Source: Pseudooceanicola nanhaiensis DSM 18065
GTDB lineage: Bacteria; Pseudomonadota; Alphaproteobacteria; Rhodobacterales; Rhodobacteraceae
Length of the DNA stretch: 64,000 nt
Assembly: GCF_000688295.1 (NCBI RefSeq)
Contig: NZ_JHZF01000016.1
Location: 62,001 to 126,000 of the forward strand
Direction of reading: 5' to 3'
The notes beneath the pieces were generated by a model that had not been told where the DNA came from, ran no database searches, and saw only the letters and a list, made by a program, of their open reading frames with translations. This document shows positions 1-12,474 of this stretch, piece by piece. How positions within the stretch are numbered: the stretch's first letter is position 1; every line of letters begins with the position of its first letter. Both the position numbers and the translations under genes were made by a program.

Positions 1-321
1 GGCACGATCAACGTCGCGGTCCGGGTCGACGGCGGCCTCGCGCCCGAGGCGCTGCTCGAGGCGATGACCATCGCGGCCGAGGCCCGCACCGCGGCGGTGA
101 TCGAGGTGGGGCTGGACCTGCCGACCGGACGGGCGACGGGCACCGGGACCGACTGCCTCGCCATCGCGGCGCCGCGGGGGGGCGCGGAATACGCGGGACT
201 TCACACCGCGACAGGCGAGGTCGTCGGGCGGGCCTGCTACGACGCGGTCCTCGCCGGCGCACGCGACTGGATGGCCTCCGTGGCGCTTCGGGGCGGGCGC
301 TCCGCCCCGAAGCGGAGCTAG
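1..321 (+). CDS. cbiZ: Adenosylcobinamide amidohydrolase CbiZ, C-terminal part (partial at window edge)
   Basis: The last 106 residues of a reading frame already open at base 1. They match the C-terminal part of CbiZ: a GTGTDC motif, then a YAGLHT-type segment and a conserved GEVVGRACYDAV-like helix. CbiZ removes the aminopropanol arm of cobinamide so the corrinoid can be reused by the de novo B12 pathway. The start lies outside the window. The stop codon TAG shares the bases CTAG (318-321) with the stop of the convergent gbcB. Its position beside two cobalamin riboswitches supports a B12-salvage context. Family assignment is from remembered motifs, not a search. Confidence 0.75.
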   Translation, partial: GTINVAVRVDGGLAPEALLEAMTIAAEARTAAVIEVGLDLPTGRATGTGTDCLAIAAPRGGAEYAGLHTATGEVVGRACYDAVLAGARDWMASVALRGGRSAPKRS

Positions 322-1388
322 ACCTCGACCGTCACCGACCCGATCGGGTGCGAGCAGCAGGCCAGGATGTAGCCGTCCGCGATGTCGTCTTCCGAGATGC
401 CGCCGTTGTGGACCATGTGCACCTCGCCCTCGAGCTTGCGGATCCTGCAGGTGCCGCAGACCCCGAAGGTGCAGCCCGAGGGGATGTTGAGGCCGGCCGC
501 CCGCGTCGCGGCGAGGATCGTGTCGGTCTCGGCGCAGGCGGTGCGCTTGCCGGAGGCGGCGAAGACGATCTCGGCCTGCGCGGCCTCGTCCGGGGTGACG
601 TCCTCGGGCAGCGGCAGCTCGGTCGCAGCGGGGGCCGAGAAGCTTTCCTGGTGATAGCGCTCCATGTCGAAACCCAGCCCCGCGAGCGCCTCGCGCACCG
701 CGGTCATGAAGGGGTCCGGCCCGCAGCAGAAGACCTCGCGCTCGAGGTAGTCGGGCGCCATCAGCCCCAGCATCAGCTGGTTGAACCGGCCCTGGTAGCC
801 GGTCCAGGGGTGGTAGCGGTCGGGCGTCTCGATCACCCATTTCAGGTCGATCCCCGGCACCCGGCTCGCCATGTGCTCGAGCCGCTCGCGGAAGATGATC
901 TCGGAAGGCGCCCGGGCGCAGTTGACGAAGACGACGTCGGGCTCGGCGCCGAGGTCGAACATGTAGGTCGTCATCGACATCATCGGCGTGATGCCCGAGC
1001 CCGCGGAGATGAAGAGATACTTCTCGGAGGGATGTTCGAGGTGGCTGAACCGGCCCGCCGGGCCGATCGCGCGCAGCCGCATGCCGGGGCGCAGGTTGTC
1101 GAGCAGCCAGCGGGTCGCGAGGCTGCCGTCCTGCGCCTTGGCGGTGATCGAGAGCGACCGCGGCCGCGAGGGAGAGGAGGAGATCGTCCAGGTCCGGTGC
1201 ACCGCGCCGCCGGCGACCGGCACCTCGAGCGTCAGGAACTGGCCCGGCTGGAAATCGAACAGCGCGCCCGAGGGCGCCCGGAAGGTGAAGGTGGCGCAGT
1301 TCGGCACCTCGGGGATGACCGAGACGCATTCCAGCATCTCGTCATCCCGCCAGATGGCCCGGGCGCGCAGCGGCGAGAGGTCGTTCAT
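318..1388 (-). CDS. gbcB: Glycine betaine monooxygenase, ferredoxin reductase subunit (GbcB-like)
   Basis: A 356-residue flavin/iron-sulfur reductase. The N-terminal two thirds is an FNR-type FAD and NAD(P)H domain (RTWTISS FAD-binding motif near residue 65, GSGITPMMSM nucleotide-binding motif near residue 130, FCCGPDPFM near 220). The last ~80 residues form a plant-type [2Fe-2S] domain with the cysteine series SGCTFGVCGTC plus a later LACC. It should pass electrons from NADH to the Rieske oxygenase encoded 5 bp upstream (gbcA), for oxidative demethylation of glycine betaine to dimethylglycine. Sibling reductases serve carnitine or stachydrine oxygenases; the betaine assignment rests on GbcA. 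It is probably cotranscribed with gbcA behind a cobalamin riboswitch. Confidence 0.85.
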   Translation of the reverse strand: MNDLSPLRARAIWRDDEMLECVSVIPEVPNCATFTFRAPSGALFDFQPGQFLTLEVPVAGGAVHRTWTISSSPSRPRSLSITAKAQDGSLATRWLLDNLRPGMRLRAIGPAGRFSHLEHPSEKYLFISAGSGITPMMSMTTYMFDLGAEPDVVFVNCARAPSEIIFRERLEHMASRVPGIDLKWVIETPDRYHPWTGYQGRFNQLMLGLMAPDYLEREVFCCGPDPFMTAVREALAGLGFDMERYHQESFSAPAATELPLPEDVTPDEAAQAEIVFAASGKRTACAETDTILAATRAAGLNIPSGCTFGVCGTCRIRKLEGEVHMVHNGGISEDDIADGYILACCSHPIGSVTVEV

Positions 1389-1393
1389 CGGTG

Positions 1394-2928
<1,535 letters not shown>

Positions 2929-3049
2929 CTGGGTTGCTTGATAGAGACCGCCCGCCGGGCGCGACGCGCCGATTGCGACTTCGGCGGCGCGTGATGCGAC
3001 GCGGACGCAAATCGGGCGGAAAATTTCTGTGGATGGTTCGGCCCATATG

Positions 3050-3079
3050 TTGACACCACCCCCCGCGTCGCCCCAAGAT
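3050..3079 (+). promoter_or_regulatory. Candidate sigma-70 promoter for the nrd operon leader
   Basis: A perfect -35 TTGACA (3050-3055) is followed after 18 bp by CAAGAT (3074-3079). This predicts a start about 7 bp later, directly before the first conserved base of the cobalamin aptamer at about 3088. The -10 is weak, so the call rests on the -35 and the placement. Confidence 0.45.
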
Positions 3080-3087
3080 GATGATGC

Positions 3088-3247
3088 TTTGGTGCCTGCG
3101 GGGTGACTCGCGGGAAGAGGGAAGACGGTGCGAAACCGACGCTGCCCCCGCAACTGTAAGCGGCAAGCCGAGGTCCGAATCCACTGGTGCAGACGCGCCG
3201 GGAAGGCGGGCCGAAGCGTCCGAGCCGCGAGCCAGGAAACCTGCCAG
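3088..3247 (+). promoter_or_regulatory. Cobalamin riboswitch in the nrdHI-metE-nrdEF leader
   Basis: Plus-strand aptamer landmarks are all present in order: TTGGTGCC start, GGGAAGACGGTGCGAAACCG, the B12-box core GCTGCCCCCGCAACTGTAA, and the terminal GCCAGGAAACCTGCC. It lies 109 nt before the nrdH ATG. B12 riboswitches in front of B12-independent isozymes (MetE, alternative ribonucleotide reductases) are established; here one leader would control both kinds at once. Expected behaviour is expression when adenosylcobalamin is scarce. Confidence 0.94.
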
Positions 3248-3293
3248 GGCGAGATAGACGACGACCGCGGGCGGAGGGCCCGGGCGCGTGACA

Positions 3294-3310
3294 GGGCACC
3301 CCCGGTGCCC
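3294..3310 (+). promoter_or_regulatory. Expression-platform hairpin after the nrd riboswitch
   Basis: GGGCACC (3294-3300), a 3-nt loop CCC, then GGTGCCC (3304-3310) form a perfect 7-bp stem between the aptamer and the nrdH ribosome site. There is no U-tract, so if it acts in the switch it more likely affects translation or pairs alternatively with the aptamer than terminates transcription. Confidence 0.5.
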
Positions 3311-3355
3311 CGGTCCCGTGTCCCCTCCTGCGCGCCAAACCCTGAGGGACAGAGC

Positions 3356-3577
3356 ATGACCATCACCGTATATTCCAAGCCCGCCTGCGTGCAGTGCACC
3401 GCGACCACCCGTGCGCTCGAGGCCCGCGGGCTCGACTTCCAGGTGATCGACCTGACCGAGGACGATGCCGCGATGTCGCTCGTGCAGGAGATGGGCTATC
3501 GCCAGGCGCCCGTCGTCGTCGCCGGCGAGGCGCATTGGGCGGGCTTCCGCCCCGACATGATCGGCCAGCTGGCCTGA
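3356..3577 (+). CDS. nrdH: Glutaredoxin-like protein NrdH
   Basis: A 73-residue thioredoxin-fold protein. It begins MTITVYSKPAC and carries the redox motif C11-V-Q-C14, with the C-terminal WAGFRPDMI segment characteristic of NrdH. It supplies electrons to class Ib ribonucleotide reductase NrdEF. The ATG at 3356 follows GAGGGACAGAGC. It is the first gene of the riboswitch-led operon; nrdI starts 4 bp after its stop. Confidence 0.94.
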   Translation: MTITVYSKPACVQCTATTRALEARGLDFQVIDLTEDDAAMSLVQEMGYRQAPVVVAGEAHWAGFRPDMIGQLA

Positions 3578-3581
3578 GCCG

Positions 3582-4007
3582 ATGCGGGGCGCGGCGCGGA
3601 TCGTCTATTTCTCGTCCCGGTCGGGCAACACCCGCCGGTTCGTGGACCGGCTGGACCTGCCCGCGCTCTGCATTCCGCGGCTGCCCGAGGCGCCCCTGCC
3701 GGAACCGGCGCTGCCCTTCGTGCTGATCACGCCCACCTTCGCCGATGGCGCGGGCCGGGGCGCGGTGCCGAAACCGGTGATCCGGTTTCTCAACGTCGTC
3801 GGCAACCGGGCGCTCCTGCGCGGGGTCATCGCCAGCGGCAACCGCAATTTCGGCGCGACCTTCGCGCTTGCGGGCGAGGTGATCGCCCGCAAATGCAGCG
3901 TTCCGGTGCTGACCCGCTTCGAGCTGGCCGGGACCGAGACCGACATCGCCCGGATCCGCGCCGGGCTGCACGATTTCTGGGCCGCGTCCGAGGCCGACGC
4001 CGCCTGA
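3582..4007 (+). CDS. nrdI: Class Ib RNR flavodoxin-like protein NrdI
   Basis: 141 residues with the NrdI flavodoxin pattern: an N-terminal YFSSRSGNTRRFV phosphate loop, a LITPTFADG strand, and the IASGNRNFGATF motif. NrdI-FMN generates the oxidant that builds the dimanganese-tyrosyl cofactor of NrdF, so its presence argues for a Mn-dependent class Ib enzyme that needs neither B12 nor much iron. It is tightly packed between nrdH and the core-MetE gene. Confidence 0.93.
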   Translation: MRGAARIVYFSSRSGNTRRFVDRLDLPALCIPRLPEAPLPEPALPFVLITPTFADGAGRGAVPKPVIRFLNVVGNRALLRGVIASGNRNFGATFALAGEVIARKCSVPVLTRFELAGTETDIARIRAGLHDFWAASEADAA

Positions 4008-4030
4008 CCCCGACCGACAGGAAAGACCCG

Positions 4031-5117
4031 ATGACCAAACCGATGTTCCGCGCCGACCATGTCGGCAGCCTGCTGCGCCCCGCTCCCGTCGCCGCCGCCC
4101 GCAACGCCGGCAAGACCGGGGCCGAGCTGAAGGCCGTCGAGGATGCCGAGATCCCCGGCCTGATCGCGATGCAGGAGGACGTCGGGCTCAAGGTCGTCAC
4201 CGACGGCGAGGCGCGGCGCGCCTTCTGGCATTACGATTTCATGGGCATGCTCGACGGGCTCGAGATGGTCGACACGAACCGCGACGCGCTCGGCTTCAAG
4301 GGCGCGACGATCTCGATCGTGCCGCAGGTGACCGGCCCGCTGTCCTTCCCGGCCGACCACCCGATGCTCGATCATTTCCGCTTCGTGGCCGAACACACGA
4401 AGGTCACGCCGAAGATCTCGATCCCCGGCCCCTCGGCGGTGCATTTCCGGGTCACGCCCGAGAACAACCTGCACAAGCCCTACGCCGACCAGGAGGCCTT
4501 CTTCGCCGCCATCGCCGCGACCTATCGCGACGCGGTCAATGCCTTCTACGCCGCGGGCTGCCGCTACCTGCAACTCGACGACATCTTCTTCGCCTATCTC
4601 GGCGACCCCGAGCAGCGCGCGATCCGCGCCGGGATGGGCCACGATCCCGACTGGCTGATCGACCGCTACGCCTGGATGCTGAACGAGGCGATCAAGGACC
4701 GGCCCGCCGACATGACGATCGGGATGCACATGTGCCGCGGCAACTTCAAATCGACCTTCGTCGCCACCGGCGGATATGACGCCGCGGCCGACGCGATCTT
4801 CAACCGCACCGACGTGGACGTCTACTTCATGGAATACGACACCGAGCGGGCAGGCGGGCTGGAACCGCTGGGCCTGCTGCCGAAGGGCGGCAAGCGGGTG
4901 CTGCCCGGCTTCATCACCACCAAGACGCCCGAGCTCGAGGACATGGACGCCCTGAAGCGGCGGTTCGAGGAGGCGTCGAAATACGTCGCGATGGACCAGC
5001 TCGGCATTGCGCCGCAATGCGGCTTCGCCTCGACCGAACACGGCAACGCGATCACCCCGGACGACCAGAAGCGCAAGCTCGAGCTGGTGGTCCGCCTGGC
5101 AGAGGAGCTCTGGGACG

Positions 5118-5125
<8 letters not shown>
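4031..5125 (+). CDS. Core-MetE (cobalamin-independent methionine synthase C-terminal-domain-only protein)
   Basis: 364 residues forming a single MetE-type barrel; the N-terminal folate-binding half of classical MetE (about 750 residues) is absent. The start is [17 protein letters not shown]. The expected zinc/homocysteine ligands are present: H233 and C235 (GMHMC), E268 (FMEYD) and C330 (APQCGF). Such core-MetE proteins can make methionine without B12, but their methyl donor differs from or is less clear than that of full MetE. It lies between nrdI and nrdE, overlaps nrdE by 8 nt, and is led by a B12 riboswitch; this strongly supports a B12-sparing role. Related proteins include YxjG/YxjH types and coenzyme M transferases, so the methyl-donor substrate is not certain. 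Confidence 0.85.
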
Positions 5126-8316
<3,191 letters not shown>

Positions 8317-8326
8317 TCCCGCCGGC

Positions 8327-8349
8327 GGGACGGGGCGATGCCCCGTCCC
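8327..8349 (+). terminator. Terminator-like hairpin after nrdF
   Basis: A perfect 10-bp stem GGGACGGGGC (8327-8336) / GCCCCGTCCC (8340-8349) with a GAT loop begins 11 bp after the nrdF stop. It lacks a long T-tract, so termination efficiency is uncertain. Confidence 0.65.
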
Positions 8350-8458
8350 GGCAGCCTTTGCGCTGCGATTAACTATTATTAACCAAAATCAGAAAGTCAT
8401 TAACGCCGGTCGCCGGAAGGGGATACACATCCGGCGCATACCCCAGCCTGTCCCGTTC

Positions 8459-9073
8459 ATGATCCTCGCCGACCCGTCCCTCAAGACCTCTGCCATCGCC
8501 AGCCTCGCGGGATACCTCTCGCGGCGGACGAACGTCTGCGTGCAGCTGCTCGACCGGTCCGGCACGATCGTGGCCGTCAGCCGCCACGGTCTGGACCTGC
8601 TGGGCCGCGACGCCGACGGCGTCTGCGGCCGGGACTGGGCGGCGCTCTGGGAACCGGCGTCCCGCCTGCGGGCCGAGGCGGCGCTCGCCGCTGCCCTGTC
8701 CGGCGAGACCGTCAGCTTTGCCGGGCGCATCGCCGGCGCCGCGGCCGTGGCGGGATGGGAGGTCGAGCTGTTTCCCTCCGACAGCGGAGAGACCGGCGCG
8801 GCAAGCGTCGTGGCGATCCTGTCGCCGTCGGAAAGACCCGATCAGGCCGAAGGCGCGCCCATGGACGCGGACCCGGCGGAGGTGCTTCGGGAAACGCTAC
8901 ACACCATCTCGAACCTGGCGACGGCAGCCAGCAGTGCCGCGAACATCCTGCGGCGGGGCGTCAATCCCGACCGCGCCCGCGCGCTTGCCGACCATCTCGA
9001 GGAAAGCGGCAGGCGGGCGGCGCGCACGGTGGAAGACCTGCGCCGGCACGTGCCGCCGGACAGGCGCAGCTAG
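8459..9073 (+). CDS. Orphan PAS-domain protein with C-terminal helical hairpin, no kinase domain
   Basis: 204 residues. Residues ~20-120 read as a PAS-like sensor (CVQLLDRSGTIVAVSRHGLDLLGRD, a typical PAS opening). Residues ~138-197 are two predicted helices containing ETLHTISN with H148, then an Arg-rich second helix. This resembles the dimerisation/phosphoacceptor hairpin of sensor kinases, but no ATP-binding N, G1 or G2 boxes follow. It faces the bacteriophytochrome kinase gene tail to tail (10 bp apart). It could be a phosphotransfer adaptor, an inhibitor of HWE kinases, or a decayed kinase; I do not recognise a named family. Confidence 0.6.
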   Translation: MILADPSLKTSAIASLAGYLSRRTNVCVQLLDRSGTIVAVSRHGLDLLGRDADGVCGRDWAALWEPASRLRAEAALAAALSGETVSFAGRIAGAAAVAGWEVELFPSDSGETGAASVVAILSPSERPDQAEGAPMDADPAEVLRETLHTISNLATAASSAANILRRGVNPDRARALADHLEESGRRAARTVEDLRRHVPPDRRS

Positions 9074-9083
9074 GGACGGCGCC

Positions 9084-11654
9084 TCACTCGCCCGCCGTCG
9101 CCCGCAGGATCGCCGCCGAGAGGGTTTCGACCGTGAAGGGCTTGGGAATGACCGGGGCCGCGGGGAAATGCGCGAGCGAGTCGCCCTGTCCGCCGTAACC
9201 GCTGGCGAGGATGAAGGGCACCTTCTGCGCCTCCAGCACCTGCGCGACCGGAAGGCTGGTCTCGGTTCCGAGGTGCACGTCCAGCACAGCGAGGACCAGC
9301 TTGTTCGATTCCGCGATCCGCAGCGCCTCGGCCACGGTGGAGGCGGTGTGCACGGTCTTCACCCCGAGATCGCCGAGGATGTCCGCCGCATCCATCGCGA
9401 TGATCATGTTGTCCTCGACGACCATAGCGACGCCCGAGAGCTTCGAGAGGTTCACCGGCTCGGGCGTCTGGCTCGGGCTCGGGGCCACGGGCGCGGGCTC
9501 CGTCTGCACCTTCACGAAGCGTTCGGGCAGAAGGAATTCCGCGCGCATGCCGGTCAGTTCGAAGGTCATCTCGGCATGGCCCTTCAGCTCGAAGGGGATG
9601 GATTTCTCGATGATCGTCGTCCCGAAGCCGCGCCGCTCGGGCGGACGGACGGCGGGGCCGCCGGATTCCGACCAGCGGATGCGGAAGAATCCGTCGCGAT
9701 CCTCTTCGATCTTCACCGCGACGCGGCCCGCGTGGGTCGAGAGGGCGCCGTACTTGACCGAGTTGGTGACCAGTTCGTGGAACACCAGCGCCATGGTCGA
9801 GAACGCCTCGGGCGCGAGCAGGATGGTCGGGCCCTCGACCATCACCCGCTCGTCTTCCCCGGCGAGATAGGCCTGAAGCTCGACCTGCAGCAGGTCGCGG
9901 AAGGCCACCGGTTTCCATTCGGTCTGGGTGAGCTGGTCATGCGCCTGCGCGAGCGCGTGGATCCGCCCGTCGATCGCGGAGGAGAAATCCTCGATCGTCG
10001 TGGCGGACTTGCGCGACTGGGACACCAGCGAGCGGATCAGGCCCAGAACGTTGCGGACCCGGTGGTTGAGCTCGGCGATCAGCAGTTCCTGCTGGTCATG
10101 GGCGCGCTTGCGCTCGGCATTGACCTCGTCCGACAGCTTCAGCACCACCTCGAGCAGCGTGACGCGGATCGCCTCGGCCGCGCGCAGCGCGGTCTGCGAC
10201 CATTGTTCGGAACGGGCGCCGACCTCTTCCTTCCAGATCTCGAAGCTCTTGCGCGGGGTGAGGCGGACGCCGAAGCCGCCGACCTCCACGGGCTTGTGCG
10301 GGTTGCCGGCCCAGTTCACCTGCCGGACCACTTCGGTCCGGAACAGCACGATGTAATCGCGCGGCGAGCGCGAGACCGGGATCGCGAGGATACCGGCGCA
10401 GCAATCGACCGCATGCGCCATCGAGGGCAGCCGCGAGATCAGGTGGTCGGTCGCATAGACGCGCGAGGCGGCGGCGGTGTTCAGGAACCGCGCGATGGTG
10501 TGGAAATCGCTCTCGGAGGGCGCGTTGCCGAGCGTGACGTACTTCCCGTCCGAGAAGAGCGCGATGCCGTCATGCGGGATCACCTTGGCGATCTCGCGCG
10601 CGATGCCGGGGAAGCCGCGCACGAGGTCCTCGCCCGAGCTGAGGCTCATCATCAGCCGGTCGTGCAGCCGCTGCGCGCGGCCCGCGGTCTCCGACACGCC
10701 TCGTGCCTCCTGCCGTTCCAGCTCGTAGGCGTAGAACTGGGCCAGCAGCTCGATCGCGGTGCGGCGTTCGTAATCGACGTAGAGCGGTTCGCGGTGGTGG
10801 CAGGCGAAGAGGCCCCAGAGCTCTCCGTTGATGACGATCGAGACCGACATCGAGGCCCGGACCTTCATGTTCCGCAGGTATTCGAGGTGGATCGGCGACA
10901 CCGCCCGCGTGACCGCCAGCGACAGGTCGAGCGGCGTGCCCTCGGGGCTGAACTGCGGCTCGATCGGGCAGACCTCGCCGTCGACATCCGAGATCAGGCG
11001 CAGAAGGCTCCGCTTGTAGAGCTCGCGCGCCTGCCGGGGGATGTCGGAGGCCGGGAAGTGCAGGCCCAGGTAGCTTTCGCTGTCCGAAGCCGCCTTGGCC
11101 TCGGCGATCACGGTGCCGTCTCCCTGGGGGCCGAACTGGTAGACCATGACCCGGTCGAACCCGGTGAGGTCGCGCAGCTGCTGCGCCGCGACCTGGCTGA
11201 CACCGGTCAGGTCGGTCTCCGCGGCGACCTTGCGCATCATCGGCGTGACGATGGCCAGCTCGTCATGATCCCTGCCGCGCGTCTTGCGCTCGAACTCGAA
11301 GACGAAGCTCAGCCCGGACTGGTGGGCGGAAATGTCGAAGAGCCGCCCGTCGCCGAAGAGGTCGAAGCCGAAGAGCCGCATGACGGCGTTCTCGTGCGAG
11401 GAGCCGCCGAGCCTCTCGCGCAGCGCTTCGACCGAGCTCGCCGGAAGGAAGCGGACGAGCGGCAGGCCGATCATCTGGTCATGCGCCACGCCCAGAACGT
11501 CGCCGGTGTTGACCGAGGCATGCTGCACGATCCAGTCGGCGGAGATGGCGATCAGCGCCCCGAAGGATTGCACGTTGCCGAGAATGTGGATCGGTTCACG
11601 GTCGCAATTGGTGAGATCTACCGGCGTGTCGGTGGAAATGAAGGAATCGTTCAT
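9084..11654 (-). CDS. bphP: Bacteriophytochrome HWE-family hybrid histidine kinase (PAS-GAF-PHY-HK-REC)
   Basis: 856 residues. The N-terminal PAS domain has the biliverdin-attachment cysteine C17 in LTNCDREPIHI. The GAF domain has PASDIPRQAR (residues 201-210). The PHY tongue has the PRxSF-type motif PRKSF (467-471). The kinase core is HWE-type: phosphoacceptor H531 in AELNHRVRNVLGL and an N box FHELVTNSVKYGALS. A receiver domain closes the protein (VVEDNMIIAMD, phosphoacceptor in VLDVHLG). It senses red/far-red light through biliverdin. ATG 11654 overlaps the heme oxygenase stop by 4 nt. HWE kinases often feed the PhyR/EcfG stress response, and an EcfG-like promoter precedes this pair. Confidence 0.93.
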   Translation of the reverse strand: MNDSFISTDTPVDLTNCDREPIHILGNVQSFGALIAISADWIVQHASVNTGDVLGVAHDQMIGLPLVRFLPASSVEALRERLGGSSHENAVMRLFGFDLFGDGRLFDISAHQSGLSFVFEFERKTRGRDHDELAIVTPMMRKVAAETDLTGVSQVAAQQLRDLTGFDRVMVYQFGPQGDGTVIAEAKAASDSESYLGLHFPASDIPRQARELYKRSLLRLISDVDGEVCPIEPQFSPEGTPLDLSLAVTRAVSPIHLEYLRNMKVRASMSVSIVINGELWGLFACHHREPLYVDYERRTAIELLAQFYAYELERQEARGVSETAGRAQRLHDRLMMSLSSGEDLVRGFPGIAREIAKVIPHDGIALFSDGKYVTLGNAPSESDFHTIARFLNTAAASRVYATDHLISRLPSMAHAVDCCAGILAIPVSRSPRDYIVLFRTEVVRQVNWAGNPHKPVEVGGFGVRLTPRKSFEIWKEEVGARSEQWSQTALRAAEAIRVTLLEVVLKLSDEVNAERKRAHDQQELLIAELNHRVRNVLGLIRSLVSQSRKSATTIEDFSSAIDGRIHALAQAHDQLTQTEWKPVAFRDLLQVELQAYLAGEDERVMVEGPTILLAPEAFSTMALVFHELVTNSVKYGALSTHAGRVAVKIEEDRDGFFRIRWSESGGPAVRPPERRGFGTTIIEKSIPFELKGHAEMTFELTGMRAEFLLPERFVKVQTEPAPVAPSPSQTPEPVNLSKLSGVAMVVEDNMIIAMDAADILGDLGVKTVHTASTVAEALRIAESNKLVLAVLDVHLGTETSLPVAQVLEAQKVPFILASGYGGQGDSLAHFPAAPVIPKPFTVETLSAAILRATAGE

Positions 11655-12205
11655 ACTGTGGCTTGTCGTCTCGCGGATAGCTGGCGGTCCGCCTCGGAGA
11701 GGAAGATGTCGAAAGCACGCAGGGCATCCTGGCAAATGCGGGCTGCGCTTTCGGATGAGGGGGGTGTGACCTCGATCCGGCGCAGGAAGGCCTTCCACGC
11801 GGCGAGGTCGGGTTCGAGTGAAAACAGGCCGGTGCGCGCATCGGGGGCAATCCGCTTGCGCAGCACCGTCAGGCCGAGTTGGGAGCCCAGCGTGACGTAG
11901 GCCACGGCGTCGGGATGGAGCCTGGGGTCATCCCCGGGCGCATCGGGGTCGGAAGGCCCGGAGGCGGAAAGCGCATCGAGCGTGCGGGCGAGCACGGGCG
12001 TCGCCTCGGCCGCGCTGCGGTCGCAGGCGCGCGCGATCCGGTCGTAGGCGCGCAGATGGATCAGGTCGAAACACGCCCGGTCGGCAGCATCGCCGAGGTC
12101 GAGTTCCATCATTCTGTGGTCAAGCCGCTCGTGGGAAGGAGCCGTCGCGGTCCGCAGGTCCTGTCTGAGTGTCCGGTCGGCAGCGCCCCGGCGTTCTGTC
12201 GCCAT
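11651..12205 (-). CDS. Heme oxygenase (BphO-like), biliverdin supply for the phytochrome
   Basis: 184 residues. The N-terminal motif APSHERLDHRM holds the expected proximal heme-ligand histidine (H25). A YVTLGSQLGL-like stretch stands where the distal glycine-rich helix lies in heme oxygenases. It would open heme to biliverdin, the chromophore of the following phytochrome. The stop overlaps the bphP ATG (ATGA at 11651-11654), so the two are co-translated. Divergence from classical HO-1 is high; assignment leans on the N-terminal motif and the neighbour. Confidence 0.8.
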   Translation of the reverse strand: MATERRGAADRTLRQDLRTATAPSHERLDHRMMELDLGDAADRACFDLIHLRAYDRIARACDRSAAEATPVLARTLDALSASGPSDPDAPGDDPRLHPDAVAYVTLGSQLGLTVLRKRIAPDARTGLFSLEPDLAAWKAFLRRIEVTPPSSESAARICQDALRAFDIFLSEADRQLSARRQATV

Positions 12206-12264
12206 ATCCTGAAAATCGCCCTTTCCGGCATCGTGTCCGCGCAGGATCTGCGGAAGTTTGTCGA

Positions 12265-12290
12265 AACACTTATTTGGCCGGAAAGGTTCC
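12265..12290 (-). promoter_or_regulatory. Near-match EcfG promoter for bphO-bphP
   Basis: On the minus strand GGAAC (12286-12290) is followed after 17 bp by TGTT (12265-12268), one base from the EcfG -10 consensus CGTT. The heme oxygenase ATG is 59 bp downstream. It is weaker than the five perfect copies elsewhere in the window. Confidence 0.4.
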
Positions 12291-12418
12291 CGCCGACTAG
12301 TGCGAATTTACCTATGTTATCCGGTCGTGTGGTAAAAAAAAGGATGAGCGGCGTCCAGACGCATCGATCCTGCCCCCGCGCACCGCATTCGGCCAAGGGG
12401 CGCCGGGGCAGGTTTCGT

Positions 12419-12443
12419 GGAACCCCCGCCCGCGGGTGCCGTT
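12419..12443 (+). promoter_or_regulatory. EcfG (general stress) promoter of the FdhF-like gene
   Basis: GGAAC (12419-12423), a 16-bp spacer, and CGTT (12440-12443), a perfect match to the alphaproteobacterial EcfG consensus. The predicted start is about 25 bp before the ATG at 12475. Confidence 0.7.
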
Positions 12444-12474
12444 GGCTGAACAGCCACCGCCGGAGGACCCCGCC

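Noticed and set aside
8378-8395. TTAA-N6-TTAA near 8370-8390 as a CtrA box upstream of the PAS gene
   Set aside because: CtrA sites need a 7-bp spacer; here it is 6, and the region is simply AT-rich.
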